DNA of 64,000 nucleotides from the NCBI GenBank assembly GCA_014529385.2, contig CM043942.1, positions 8,059,001-8,123,000 of the forward strand, written 5' to 3'. Source of the stretch: Adiantum capillus-veneris (lineage: Eukaryota > Streptophyta > Polypodiopsida > Polypodiales > Pteridaceae). The notes under the pieces were generated by a model, which saw only the letters and a program-made list of their open reading frames with translations, was not told the origin of the DNA and did not search any database. The position numbers and the translations under genes are program-made. This document shows positions 19,842 to 30,520 of the stretch, in pieces (position 1 is the stretch's first letter; every line of letters begins with the position of its first letter).

Positions 19842-20242
19842 GTTAACAAAATTTATGTATGTACTTAGTGTATGCTTTGGCAATTCAAAACCTTAGTTGC
19901 CACTCCTCTTAGCCTTTGAAAATCGGCTCTTAAGTATCTACACCCACGGCTCGAAGTGGTTAATTATAGAGAGTAGAGGAGTAGGTCTAACATAGCAAAG
20001 TTGCCAAGGGCTAGCCCCTTTCAGACTTCTTATGGGTCAATAATGGTAAAGCCGTAGGCAAGTCTAAAAAGACTCCATTATTAAGTCCAAAGCTCCCGAG
20101 GTGTGCACCATCCCCCACATAGTGGGCTCAACAAAATCGATAATAGATCCCAGTTCCACTTACCCTAATATAATTAACAACATCAACCATTTATAGGTTA
20201 CTTAAGGACCTCTCTTCTTAAGCAAGAAAAGAGAAACCAAAT
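19842..20242 (-). other. Gypsy-C leader
   Basis: Noncoding sequence between the PBS and the gag ATG. I see no gene or palindromic repeat in it. Confidence 0.6.
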
Positions 20243-20254
20243 GCTCTGATACCA
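20243..20254 (-). other. Gypsy-C primer-binding site (initiator Met tRNA)
   Basis: Minus-strand TGGTATCAGAGC, one base from the LTR start. Confidence 0.9.
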
Positions 20255-20255
20255 A

Positions 20256-21896
20256 TGTAATGGAATTGGCCTATTTAATTTGAGAGTAGCGGAAATTAAT
20301 GAGAGTACTTTTGAGAAATGACTTTGTGAGCATAGCGGGTGAACATAATTGAAGATAGCAACATAATCATAGCAATTAGTTAACTTGGCATGGACAATAC
20401 TTTTGAAAGAGAGAGAATTTAGAGAACATGACAACAGTTGAGGACCGGATTTATGTGGAGCTGGTCCCCCCTCCAATAGGAATTTGTAGTAGGATTTCTC
20501 CCATTAAGAGAGACTTGTTACAATACAATCTTTGTGTTCCTTGTGACCTAGGTGATGCAATGAAGATGGAAAGCTTCATGCATCACAAACATAACATAAA
20601 CTTGAAGAAAGCTTTAACTATCCCAAGCCTCAGTCCCAAGGCCTCAAACACCTTTGAAGGTGGAGAGAGCTAGCAGGGAATGAGGGAAGGGAAGAGGAAG
20701 AAGAAACATTTTGTGGGAGAAAGAATTAGTTCCTCACTTATCATAAATCTTGTTGCTAGCATACATAATAGCATAGTAATGCAGAAGAAGGAGATGGAAA
20801 GCTTAAGCATTGAAGCATGGCTCTTGGTTGGATTTGCACTCCATATCCAAGAGTCTTGGTGTAGGCTCTTAACCTCTACTTGCTTGGAGAAGGAGAGGGA
20901 GCTCTTGCACTTTTCATAGCACACAATGAGAGTGTTTGTGAGTGTGTGTGGGTGAGTATACTCCCTAAGCAACCCCTTAGCTTGCTTGGGTGGACCCCCC
21001 CTTGTAGCTCATGCTTGAAGCTCATTGGACCCCTCCAAGCCTAGCCAATCATAAGCAGGAGGCATTACAAGCAGCAAGGGTAGCTGTGAGACAAGTGTCC
21101 CCCTTTCCCCTTTGAGAGAGAGGGCTAGATAAATGCTAAATCAATTAATTAAATCTCCTAAATTATTATTGGACCCCTTGGGTGGCCAACCAATAGGCTT
21201 CAGGCACACCATGAGGGAAACATGAGGAGGAACTTGACAAGTGTCCCTTTTTCTTTCTTTGTACCATGCATGCCTTATGTGAGTGTGTGGGTGTTCTCTC
21301 TCATCCCCCCTCATGTAGAGCTAGCCCCCTCCTTGTAGGGATTCAATATTTTACTTTTTCACACCTCAAGATCCTCATGCATAGGCCCAGTTCCCACCAC
21401 AAGCTTGGCTCTTAAGCACTTTAAGCTTGGGCTGGGTTCTCACCTCAAGTACAACCCTAGCATCTCAAGCATGTCAAGCACCTCAAGCATCTCAATCATT
21501 AAGCACCTCAAGAATCTCAAGCACCTCAATCATCAAGCACCTCAAGCACCTTAGTCAGCAAGCATGACAAGCAGGACAAGCACCTCGAGTTGGGTCGGGT
21601 TCCCGTGCCTCAAGATCAACCCTAGCTTACCTAAGCTCAAAGCACTTTTACACACATTATTGGAGGTCTTCAATGAAGCTAACCCTAAGGTCTTATGCTC
21701 CATTTGTTAGCCTTGCTCTTTGATAGACCATCTCTCATTTGGGCCCCTTTACCATTGTCCCCGTGTTGAGATAGATCTATAAGCACATGTCTATATCTTA
21801 ACACTTGTTCTTGTTTATTCTCCCACATTAAGTGATCAATTTAATATGAGAAAATCATTTGGGTTGGTTAGATATTAGATATTAGATTTTTTGACA
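20256..21896 (-). repeat. Gypsy-C 5' LTR
   Basis: About 1641 bp, plus-view start TGTAATGG, end TTTTGACA. The right end is inferred from the start of pol-like sequence at 21897 and from the matching end of the related fragment at 53550. Repeated 'cattggaccc' and 'ccaatag' phrases occur inside. Confidence 0.75.
21458..21588. repeat. AAGCACCTC/AAGCATCTC minisatellite in the C LTR
   Basis: A run of imperfect short units (caagcacctc, aagcatctca, aatcat) inside the Gypsy-C LTR. Confidence 0.8.
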
Positions 21897-22131
21897 TGGG
21901 CATCTTGTAGTAGTATAAATACTCATCCTCACGGGCACAGCGTCTAAGAATACCGTCCTTCCCTAGCTTGTAGAGAGTTCCTTCAATGAGAGAATAAGGT
22001 TCACATTCTTTTAACAGTTTTTGAGCTATATCCTTACAAAGCTCTTTGGGTGGAAAACCATTACTAGAAAGTTCACAATCTTCTTACTTCCTTCAGGCAT
22101 GGCCTCGACTATAAATAAGGAAGTATAAGAA
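21897..22131 (-). pseudogene. Gypsy pol fragment (pre-integrase region)
   Basis: A 235-bp remnant between the Gypsy-C LTR and the A2 3' LTR. On the minus strand it reads PPKELCKDIAQKLL, IEGTLYKLGKDGILRRC and then EDEYLYY, the usual segment just before the Gypsy integrase zinc domain. It is therefore a piece of an older Gypsy element into which C and A2 inserted. Bases 22127-22131 (aagaa) should be the A2 target repeat. The rest of the fragment's element was not found. Confidence 0.7.
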
Positions 22132-22480
22132 TGTTGGACGGATACGCCGCGACGGACGTCAGCACAGCGAGAACTCGCCTAACATATAATGTCAGCTAAG
22201 GACGAAGCTCGACCCGCAGGCGCGTGGAAGCAAGCATAAGGTGTCAACCTACACTCGACCGACTCGTAACTAATTCCTACAGAGGTATCTACCAATTTTC
22301 TAAGTCACAGCCTGCAAGAGTGCATGCGAGGAAACTTTCTACAACGCTGTCTAGAGTCGAACACCCATCAAACAATCTCGAAACACCATAGAACTTGAAG
22401 GAAACCCTACTAACACCAATAGGTCACTCTCCCTAAGGTCTGTGAACCAAAACCCCAACCCAAAACACCCGGTGCAAAAT

Positions 22481-22493
22481 CACGTAGGATGTC
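22481..22493. repeat. A2 palindrome half-site in 3' LTR
   Basis: CACGTAGGATGTC is the right half of the A2 leader palindrome, 349 bp from the PBS-side end of the LTR. The 5' LTR has CACATAGGATGTC at 45178-45190. Confidence 0.8.
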
Positions 22494-22854
22494 TGGCCGA
22501 AATTTGTAGGTCTTCGTTTCCAAAATCTAAAGGGCCTAATGTGTAGCTCTACTCAATGTGAACGCGTGGATATGTTGCAATGCAAAATCAGACAACGTAT
22601 GCTCACCAAATCACCAGATGAAGCTCGTAGAAGGAGCTCACAAAACCGGACCGTACGCGCGCAATGTAGGTATCGGCGCGTAGCTCTCGTCGGGGGCAAT
22701 ACGCTGCACTTCTCCGCACTCGATTCCGACCACCAGTGCACACGTAGCGTCAAGATGAAGCTCACACTCTCTCTCATACACAGTACGCTCACTCACAGAC
22801 TTCAAAACTTTCTTTAAATATGACAAAAGGGTTTTTTCATTAAGGTCAAAAAGT

Positions 22855-22866
22855 GGTATAAATACC
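22855..22866 (-). promoter_or_regulatory. A2 LTR TATA-like palindrome
   Basis: ggtataaatacc; the TATA core lies between GGTAT and ATACC. About 200 bp into U3 in element orientation. Confidence 0.55.
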
Positions 22867-23065
22867 TTACAATTCTCAAACCCTAAAGTTCCAAAATCAA
22901 CCATCTACTCAATCTAGCTATCAGAACTGGGATACAATCTGGAAACTTCTGTAAGCCCCAATATTTACAAGGTGAAAAATCAGGTTTCCTCAATAAATGA
23001 ATAATTACAAAAAATGATAATCTTCCGAGTAGTCAGTTTCTGTGGGGTGTGTCTAGCTTCTAACA

Positions 23066-23079
23066 CTCTCCCCCTCCTT
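23066..23079 (-). other. A2 polypurine tract
   Basis: Minus-strand AAGGAGGGGGAGAG abuts the 3' LTR. Confidence 0.88.
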
Positions 23080-23240
23080 GCTCATGTTGTCCCTGACATG
23101 GCCGCTGAGCTGCTTCTTCATCGTATGGTTTCGCGCATCTTGATCAATGATTCGTATCTTGCATGTAGATTCATCATTGTTGGGCCAAAAATATCAGTGT
23201 TTATTGTGAAGAAGCCGGTGTATAACACTTCTTCAAAGGC

Positions 23241-26200
23241 CTAGAGGTGATAGGACGGTAGAAACATTATCCTTTGATACAACGCATGTATCACCTCCTT
23301 GGAAGTCTGACCAGACAGATCATAGGCACATCTGTAAGTATCTTGGAAGAAGAAGATAATGTCTGTCACCTGGCCTGGCTTGAATGTCTCAAATACTGCT
23401 AAAAGAGTTTTGCAAATTTTCTTCATCATGATGCACGTAAGGTCAAGTGAGCCAGTGAACAATTTGATGGCGCCCGTTAGGGTTTTCACCATGTATTGGA
23501 CACTTATTCTCTCACCTGTCTTCAAGCTCGGCAGCTTAGGATAATTCATCCGACTGGGTTGGCTCCTTTGTAATATCTCCTGGGCCTTCTACGTCCTGAT
23601 CCTTGGTAGAGGACAAAAGCTGAGGTTGTCTCTGATGTTTTTCGGTGCCTCTACCAAATGGATTAGGTATTGTGGGTACTTCTTCAGCCAAGCCTTCCTC
23701 CATTTTGGCTGAGAGTCAACTATTAGCCTGACCCCTTCTGGTTGGGAGATATCTACGTTGTAGAGTGGCAATGTAGGCTCTTCTCTAATCCTCTTATTGA
23801 TGGTGGCAGCTTCATACTTCAACAAAGGATATGGGAGAGAGGGTTGAAGCCATTCGCACTGAGGTTTCTGGTGCCGATCTTCTGGATAGTCATGGATTTG
23901 AAAAACCTCTGCTCCCATTCCAAGGCTTCCTCAGTCGTCTCTCTGATCTCCACCTCTATTGCTTTATGCAGCTTTTCCTCCTCTTCCTGTGTCAGATCTT
24001 GTGGCTCTTGAGAGGATCCTTCTAGGATTTCCTCTTGCATGGGTGTGTCCACAGGATCTGCCACATTTTCTAAATCTATGACTTCATTGGCCGCTGGCCC
24101 TGTGCCTTCTTGCTCTCCGACTTGCTGTCCTCTCAACTCCTCCATCTGCTTTAGGAGTTTCTGTTTTTCTGTTTCAGCGTCTTCTCCCCTATTCACGAGG
24201 AGGTCATTCAACTCTGCGTTTATCTTCTCTGCCTCCTCGAGCTTTCTTTTGATACTTTCTAATTCCTCTTGTATGGCTTTTTGTTCTTCTTCCATTCTTG
24301 TTTGCATAACAATTGACCCCTCTGCCATCATCAATCGTTGCTTTTTCTCTAGAGTCAGCTCTTTCTAAAGTTCTTGCATATGTTCTTCATACATTTGGCT
24401 TTCCGTGGTGATGTGAGTCAATCTAGTAGCTCTGACTCGGGCAGGAGATGCCCGTAGCCTCTGGATGGTTTGATCTTTCACTTTAAGCTGGTCCTTGAGC
24501 TCAAGGACCTCATCCTGGCTGGCTTCTTGATCTATCTCCGCCTTTTCTTTGGCGTTTCTCATTGCTTCAACTTCTTTAGACTCCTCAGCCAGCTGTAGGG
24601 TCAGGTTTTCCCTTTCCCTCTCGGCATCTATCAATGATTTGCTGAGTTGCTGACATTCCTCTTCAACTCCTTGCATTCTTTGGGCTGTTGCTTGATTTTC
24701 TTTTTCCATTTCCTGGCATCTTTGCAATGCCCTTGCTAGACTGGCCTGTAGCTCCGCTTCTCTCTCTTTCTTCCTTTGACTTTGTCCTTGTAAAGAGTCT
24801 ACTTCCAGCTTTATCTTCACTTTAGTGGCCTTGAGAGTTGCCATCTCACTTTCTGAGGCCATGGACTGCGCTCTTAACCTAGTTAACTTCGTCATCACCA
24901 CATCCCAATCGTTGGAGGGCGGGTGCAGGTCCACTGTATCTGTGGCCATCTCTTTTAGTTCTACTAACCTGATGGTTTGCATTTGTTCCTTAGGCCTTGT
25001 GCTTGCCAAGTTGAATGCGACTGTGGAAGCCTCTTCTTTTGTGTATCCTGCAGCTAGCAGGTCCAGAAATGTGTTATATGACTCATTTGGCTCTGATTTC
25101 CCACTTCGAGGCTTAGCCTCTTCCTTTGGTTATGGCTCCTGGCCCTGCTCTTTCTTGGCCTCTTCTTGTTCTTCTGGTTTGTCTTCCTCCTCTTTATCTT
25201 CTTGTGGAGGGCTGCTAGGAGGTGGTGAGGGCGGTGGAGATGTAGGCTTTTTCTTTAAATCTCGGTCTACCTTTGTTTTCCTTTCTCTCTCTTGGCTTTC
25301 TTGCTCTTCTAGAAGTTTCTGTCGTACCTGCTCCACTTCCTCTTCTGTAAAAGGTACATGCGGGATATTTTCTGATGTGGCATCAAGAATCTCAAAATTT
25401 TTAATGTAATCTTTGAATCTATCCCCTTGCACCCTTCAGGATGAGCTCGACATTTCTTCTAGAGACGACTTCTAGAGTTCACTCAAATCGCCTTTAAGGG
25501 CCCTTTCTGCTCTGAAGATCTCCATCAGCCGCTCTAGTCTTGCCGCTTTTTGTGACTTTGTCTCTTTTGCCGACACTTGGGCAAATTCTTTCTTTCCCTT
25601 CTTTTGCTCGGGCTGCTCTTCTTGAACAGTCTCTAGCCGTCTTTTCAATCTTGTGTCAACCCTTGGTGCTCTTTGTGGCTCGTCTTCTTTGTCTTCTTTG
25701 AGCCTTAGCTAGTCGTTCTGTGTGATGGGGGGTCAGGCCATCTCCCTTTTGCGTGCAATGCCCCATAAATCACCTTAGTGATTAGTTCTCTTGGCACAAT
25801 ATATGTAGGCTTCTTGTTACCCATATTCACTAGGTTGTCATGTATATATGCTGCATAATTGATTATCTTTGGAGTGCTCTTCATCATTCCCCAAGTGAAT
25901 GTCGTGGCAATTTCTCCTGACGGCATTCTATACTTTTGTGGCTGCTTCATGCACATATGGAAGTATTGGTTGTACAAATGACTCATGATTTCCACTCTTG
26001 GGTTGGCAATATCTTCAAAAGTGTAGTTACCTTTCTTCTCATTATACATCTTGACATCATCCCTTATTTTAGTTACACTATCCCCCTTGTTGTAGAGGTC
26101 TAGTGCATCTGCAACAACTTGCTCGGTGATGAATATTTCTGTTTCTGGCCTGCCTTGCAGATTGGTTACTCTGGCCACTCCATCTTCCTTTATTGTTGTC

Positions 26201-26523
26201 ACAAACTCCCAGACTCTCTTTATGTCAACCCCTGCCGGCACTGCTTCAAAATAGTTGTGGAGATCAATCTTCTCCAAGTACCCGGCCATCTTGCTTCTTA
26301 CGAACTCATTGAGTTCCCGCGGTAGCTCGATCACATTCCCTTCAGTGTCTTTGAACACTCCTTGGTAGATCTTTACGTCGTTGGACTCTAGCAGATCTTC
26401 TTGGATCCATGTGCTGGTGGGCTTTAGTGTTCCTTCTGGTATGACGAAGGGCTCCACTTCTTCTAGGTAATCCTTAATGGTCATTCTTTTCTTCTTTGCC
26501 GGTGACTTCGCGGCGGCTGCCAT
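23241..26523 (-). pseudogene. A2 ORF4: transposon-associated-like N-terminus plus long coiled coil
   Basis: Third coding block of A2, directly before the PPT. ATG at 26523; the first 272 codons are open (25705-26523) and resemble in layout the 'putative plant transposon protein' domains seen next to plant retroelements (family resemblance only). A charged, Pro-rich region (25130-25700) follows. Then come two long Glu/Gln/Lys-rich heptad-like stretches (24365-25009 and 23950-24334) predicted as coiled coil, and a C-terminal part (23241-23918) with no recognised motif. At least two frameshifts and several stops break it. There is no signal peptide or clear membrane segment, so an envelope-like role is unsupported; a structural or RNA/DNA-binding accessory role is inference. 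Confidence 0.7.
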
Positions 26524-26689
26524 AGATCCTGTTGCACTCAGTAGTCCAAAGTTAGCGTTTTTTCCATATTAGCTGAGAAACTGATTTTTAACTATCCAAA
26601 TGACTTGAAAATTGAAAATAAAGCTTAAAAGGAACTTGTGAAGCCGTGCATGTGCTCACAGTGCAATTTTGGCCAAAAATTTCCATTTA

Positions 26690-26711
26690 GACATCCTAAG
26701 CGTAGGATGTC
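26690..26711. repeat. A2 palindrome, ORF4-side copy 1
   Basis: 22-bp dyad, core ACATCCTAAGCGTAGGATGT (one central change), 167 bp upstream of the ORF4 ATG. Confidence 0.9.
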
Positions 26712-26842
26712 TTTTTCATTAGAATTGGTTGATACTTGACATGCTGGTAGTGCATGGCTTATGGAACATGGATATGTGCTTGGATATGGATTTGGGCATC
26801 AAAAAGTGGATTTTTTGGGCTGATTCAGGCTTTAGGACTGGA

Positions 26843-26864
26843 GACATCCTACACGTAGGATGTT
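26843..26864. repeat. A2 palindrome, ORF4-side copy 2
   Basis: Core ACATCCTACACGTAGGATGT; central CpG changed to CA, last base of the 22-mer changed. Confidence 0.9.
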
Positions 26865-27125
26865 TATTTCATCAAAATGGCATGGGATTTTTTCTGTGGG
26901 TAGTCCTTGGCCTATGGAACATGGCTATGCTTTTGGATTTGGATTTGGACAAGGATTGATGCTTGTGAGAGCCTGTGTAGTGTTTTTGGGCTCAAAAAGT
27001 GTATCTTGAAGGTGTTAAGGGTCAAAAATGATTAGAATGGCTTCAAAACTGGTATATGAGCTCTTGATGATGATGTGATTGGATCTGGAATGGACAAACA
27101 TCCTCTCTAGGCCAAAAATGTCAAA

Positions 27126-27147
27126 GACATCCTACGCGTAGGATGTC
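27126..27147. repeat. A2 palindrome, ORF4-side copy 3
   Basis: Perfect 22-bp palindrome, core ACATCCTACGCGTAGGATGT. A left half only (gacatccta) is also present at 27411-27419. Confidence 0.93.
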
Positions 27148-29020
27148 TACTTCACCAATTTTTGCTTCTGACCACACGGATTGGTTGGTTATGTGCTTGT
27201 GAATGTGTTGTGCAAGTTTCATGTGATCTGCACAAGATTTGGTAGGTCTATGGTCCATTATTGCCTCTATGCCCTAACTTTGCGTTTTTTCATGCATATG
27301 AGGTCAATGTTGGTCCAAATGTGATGAAACTTGGTGGATACCATGTAAAGGTCATTCAAAAAATGTGTGTGATGAAAAATGTTGGGATCTGTGCCCAGAA
27401 ATGCCCTTGAGACATCCTAGTCTCCTAATGATTTTTTTATGGAATGTGCCACTAGTGCCTGCCCTTGGTCCCCCTGAGTCCCTTTTAAGCCTAATTTCAA
27501 TAAAAAAGTCAAATGGATAGAAATTAACTCCCTATGTGGACTTCAGAGTCTCCGAGCCGTTTTCTGACTTTTGGAGTGCTTTTTGGTGATGAAATTTCTT
27601 GATGTTGGTCTCCGTAGCTGCCCGATTTCTTGGGGATCCTTGCCGTATGGTTTTTGTCGACTTTGGCTTCACCGGAGCTTCATTTGGCAATTTGTCGCTC
27701 TAGAAGCACCCGTGGTTGCGTTTACATGTCTTCGATGAGTTGTGGTGGTCTACCACTATAGGACTCGGTTGTTGATGGTCTAGGAAAGCCGCTCGTGAAG
27801 TTTGGTGGCAAACGGGCTTGCGGTTTGGCCGCGAGAGCAATTTGACGCTTTGTGTGTCTGATGCGGTTTCTGAACTTTAGTGCCGTTTCAGATCACGTTT
27901 TGGTCATGTGGGTCACATAGACTTGTCGAGCATGTCGAGATGCTCCTACCCATGAATTTTGGTAGCATTCGGGTGCCTTTTCGTCGATTCCCCATTTGGT
28001 GGCCTCTTGCGAGATTCTAGGAATTAGGGTTTTTCCCGATGGTTTTCTACTGTCTTTAGACATCCAAGACTGGTCTTCTATGCTAGGGTAAGCTGCCGAT
28101 GAAGTTTCGTTGCTTTTGGGTTAGCCATTAGGTCGCCGCCTCTACTTGTAGGTCTCTACCGCCCGCTTTGTGTGTGAACCCTACGCTAGTTTTCGCGACA
28201 AAACGACAAACATGCGCGAAAAGCTCAAGGTGGTGAGCCTACCTCTCATGTCTGAAGCCCGTCGGTTAGTCGTGCGCATCGTAGAAGCTGCTGGAAGGTC
28301 CGTTCGCTCCAGGTGGCAGAAGCTCTCGCGAAAAGGTCAATAGTGAAAATGAGGTAAAAATGAGGTGAAAATTTCTTATAATGGAGGTCCCCGAACCACT
28401 TTTCATGAAATTTGACATGTGCTCCTAACTTCTTGCGAGATGCGGTTTAGGCTCAAAAATTTCTTGATTTGGAATCCATTTGTTTTGTTTACCAAAAATT
28501 TGGCATTTCGGTCAAAACCTGGCTAAAACACGCATTCCGCTCCAGTCTCATAATTGCACCTCCACTGTACCATAGGTTGTCCTATAGTCACTGATCATTC
28601 CCATATTTTTTTTTTCATTACGATCGTTTTTCACCTGCTTTTTGTTATTTTGGAGTTTTTTTTGCCGAAAATTAGCAAAATTAAAAGGAAAATAGCAAAT
28701 CAAACCCAAAAAATCCCCAAGAATAATAATAAATCACAAACATCACCGCAAAACATTATATACACTCTCATCCAATTTTTATGGCTAGATTTCTCCGTTT
28801 TACCAATATTTTGCCCAAAAAATGGCTATTTCTACTTATATACACACACCTAGGGGCTTGATTTGGCATTTGGCCCCATATACCTATAGATACATGCTGT
28901 ATAAGGGCATATGTACTTGTTTTAGTCCAAAAAAATTCACAATCAAACAACAACCTTTAAAATAGTCGAAAATCATGCCCTTTTTTGCTCTTTCTGCTAT
29001 TGGTTTTGCATTTGAGAATG

Positions 29021-29035
29021 CCTCCCCCCCCTCCT
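29021..29035 (-). other. Internal polypurine tract in A2
   Basis: Minus-strand AGGAGGGGGGGGAGG, preceded by GGAATCTCGCT. It resembles the PPT context of the S1 and S2 elements. No LTR follows, so it is either a central PPT or a remnant of a former 3' end. Confidence 0.5.
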
Positions 29036-29272
29036 AGCGAGATTCCTCCCGGACGACAAGGTATCGCCTAGGAGTATGTGCCGTACATAGGTTGAAAAAT
29101 TTGTGCTAATGCTTGGCCGATTAATGTGGCCCTAATTTATGCATACTCGGTCAATGGATGTAAAAATTAATGCTCTGCAAGAGAAGGGAATAAGCAAGAT
29201 GTTTATTGGCATTCACCGTCGAGGTTTCTTGTTTTCTTTGCAAGTAACAGCTGTAACTCTACTGCTCTCTGT

Positions 29273-29659
29273 TTAATTGTCTTTTTTGCAAAAGGCAGTC
29301 ACTTTGCCGCTACTGTTGATATAGCCGTAGTGGTTTCTATGGAGAGGAGTGGCTTGGCCGGAATGGCCGTAGTCCTTATTTCTTTTGCTTTCCATTGGTA
29401 GCTTGTTTTTGCCGGTTTTTGTAGGTGTTTTGCTACTTCCTTGGTTGCCACTGCTTTTTTTGCGGATTGGCATCCACATAAGTCGGTTGTCCTTTTTCAA
29501 ATGCAGCTGTCTGCCTTTCGTTGTTGCTTGTACTGAAGGGAGTTCCTTTTGCTTTTGTTTTGGTATCCAAATGAGAGTAACATTTGGGTTATTGCTGAGC
29601 ATTTTCTTTGGGATCCATATCTGTTTTATGCCCTTAGTTTTTGGTTGAGCTATCTGCAT
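29273..29659 (-). pseudogene. A2 ORF3 tail with W-x-P-K repeats
   Basis: 128 codons rich in Lys, Gln and Thr, very basic. Repeats: KQIWIPKKM, TLIWIPKQK and RLMWMPIRK, with a weaker QVWMRK at the end of the preceding block (29663-30337). The spacing between repeats is irregular. The same motif recurs in the tail of element G (48631-48931), which implies conservation across elements. Function unknown; a basic repeat with an exposed Trp could bind nucleic acid or gag (inference). It ends with a stop at 29273. Confidence 0.6.
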
Positions 29660-29662
29660 CGG

Positions 29663-30337
29663 TTAAATTCTTTCGTTGCATTGTTGTTTGTCTGCCATGT
29701 CATTTCTATCCTTCCGCATCCATACTTGTTTCCCTTGTTTTGGTAATCTAGATCTTTGCATTGCGATCGGTGACTTCGTATGTATGTAGTTAGCATGGTT
29801 GGCTTTTACCTGTCTGTTGGCCTTGGGTATCATGTTGTTCTTTGGTGGCATCCTTGCTTTTGGATCTTTTTCCAGTGATTGCATTGCTTGCAGCTGATTA
29901 TTTCGGTATTGCTGAGCAAAGGCTACCACCTGTTGTTCTTGTGCATGCTGAATTTTGACTGCATTCGCATTCCAATCTATCTGCACATTGTACTCTTTTT
30001 GACAAGGTTGTCCCAACATCATTGGGTCTTGTGTGCTTTCATCCTCCACCACATAGAATTTGTGTGGGTAAATATATTGATGTACTTGTACATGCAATAT
30101 AGTCCAGCCCAATGTTTTCAACGAGTGTGATGTACTACTTTCCAACACTTGAGGAGTAGGATGAAGTTGGCATGTGGATTTGAGCTGTTGGTATAATCCG
30201 TAAGAGATCAAATTTGCTTGATCTCCAGAATCAAGCAATGCCATCGATTCAACTTGATTGCTACCCACTTTGACTGCAATTATTGGCTCCCCTGTCTCTT
30301 CATCCAACTGCGTTAGTCGAATGGCATTGATTTGCAA
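29663..30337 (-). pseudogene. A2 ORF3: second retropepsin-like domain
   Basis: A protease-like fold downstream of integrase. The frame opens at 30337 and shows VGSNQVESMALLDSGDQANL with active-site D36-S-G, then TLGWTILHVQV, HKFYVVED and DPMMLGQPCQKEYNVQIDW, matching the order of beta strands in retropepsins (active site, psi loop, I-L-G-x-P-x near the end). A2 already has a protease between NC and RT (38600-39254), so this is a second, diverged one. The usual Ala after D-S-G is Asp. It is followed in the next frames by the W-x-P-K tail. Upstream (30340-30512) is a Gln/Lys-rich segment in another frame. Confidence 0.7.
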
Positions 30338-30520
30338 TGGTGCTCCACTTTGTTGTTGTTATCGCAGAAGTCTTCATTTTGCAATGCATTCTTTTGCTTC
30401 TGCTTGAGCTTCTTCTCGTACTCTCTGTTTTTCCTTTATTCGTTGTTTTCCTTGATGAATTTGTTGAAGCATATCCTGTGTGAGTGGTAAATGATATTTC
30501 TTCAATTGACATCCACTAAT

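Larger units (their letters stand above)
18939..21896 (-). mobile_element. Gypsy-C, 5' end of a Ty3/Gypsy element
   Basis: Minus-strand 5' portion: LTR 20256-21896, initiator-Met PBS 20243-20254, leader 19842-20242 and gag 18939-19841. The gag is cut by insertion of A1, and the rest lies beyond A1 to the left of the window. A diverged, same-orientation copy of its LTR is at 52858-53550. Confidence 0.82.
22132..23065 (-). repeat. A2 3' LTR
   Basis: 934 bp, plus-view TGTTGGACGG to CTTCTAACA. It matches 44829-45437 over the first ~609 bp. TATA-like palindrome ggtataaatacc at 22855-22866; palindrome half-site CACGTAGGATGTC at 22481-22493. Confidence 0.93.
26524..29272 (-). other. A2 spacer between ORF3 and ORF4, with palindromes
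   Basis: 2.75 kb with no credible gene. The ORF4-proximal third (26690-27147) has three copies of the A2 palindrome, in partly duplicated surroundings (the phrase 'ttatggaacatgg' at about 26760 and 'ctatggaacatgg' at about 26911). An internal purine tract lies at 29021-29035. The stretch 27400-28970 shows nothing I can assign. Confidence 0.7.

Noticed and set aside
23241-26523. ORF4 as an envelope-like protein
   Set aside because: No signal peptide, no convincing transmembrane segment and no cleavage site; mostly coiled coil.
28554-28853. Possible small gene with hydrophobic and aromatic residues
   Set aside because: AT-rich sequence in the A2 spacer on the strand opposite to the element, without homology or conserved features.
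26524-29272. A separate element with its own PBS and LTR between ORF3 and ORF4
   Set aside because: No PBS and no LTR ends were found there, and the palindromes match those of A2.
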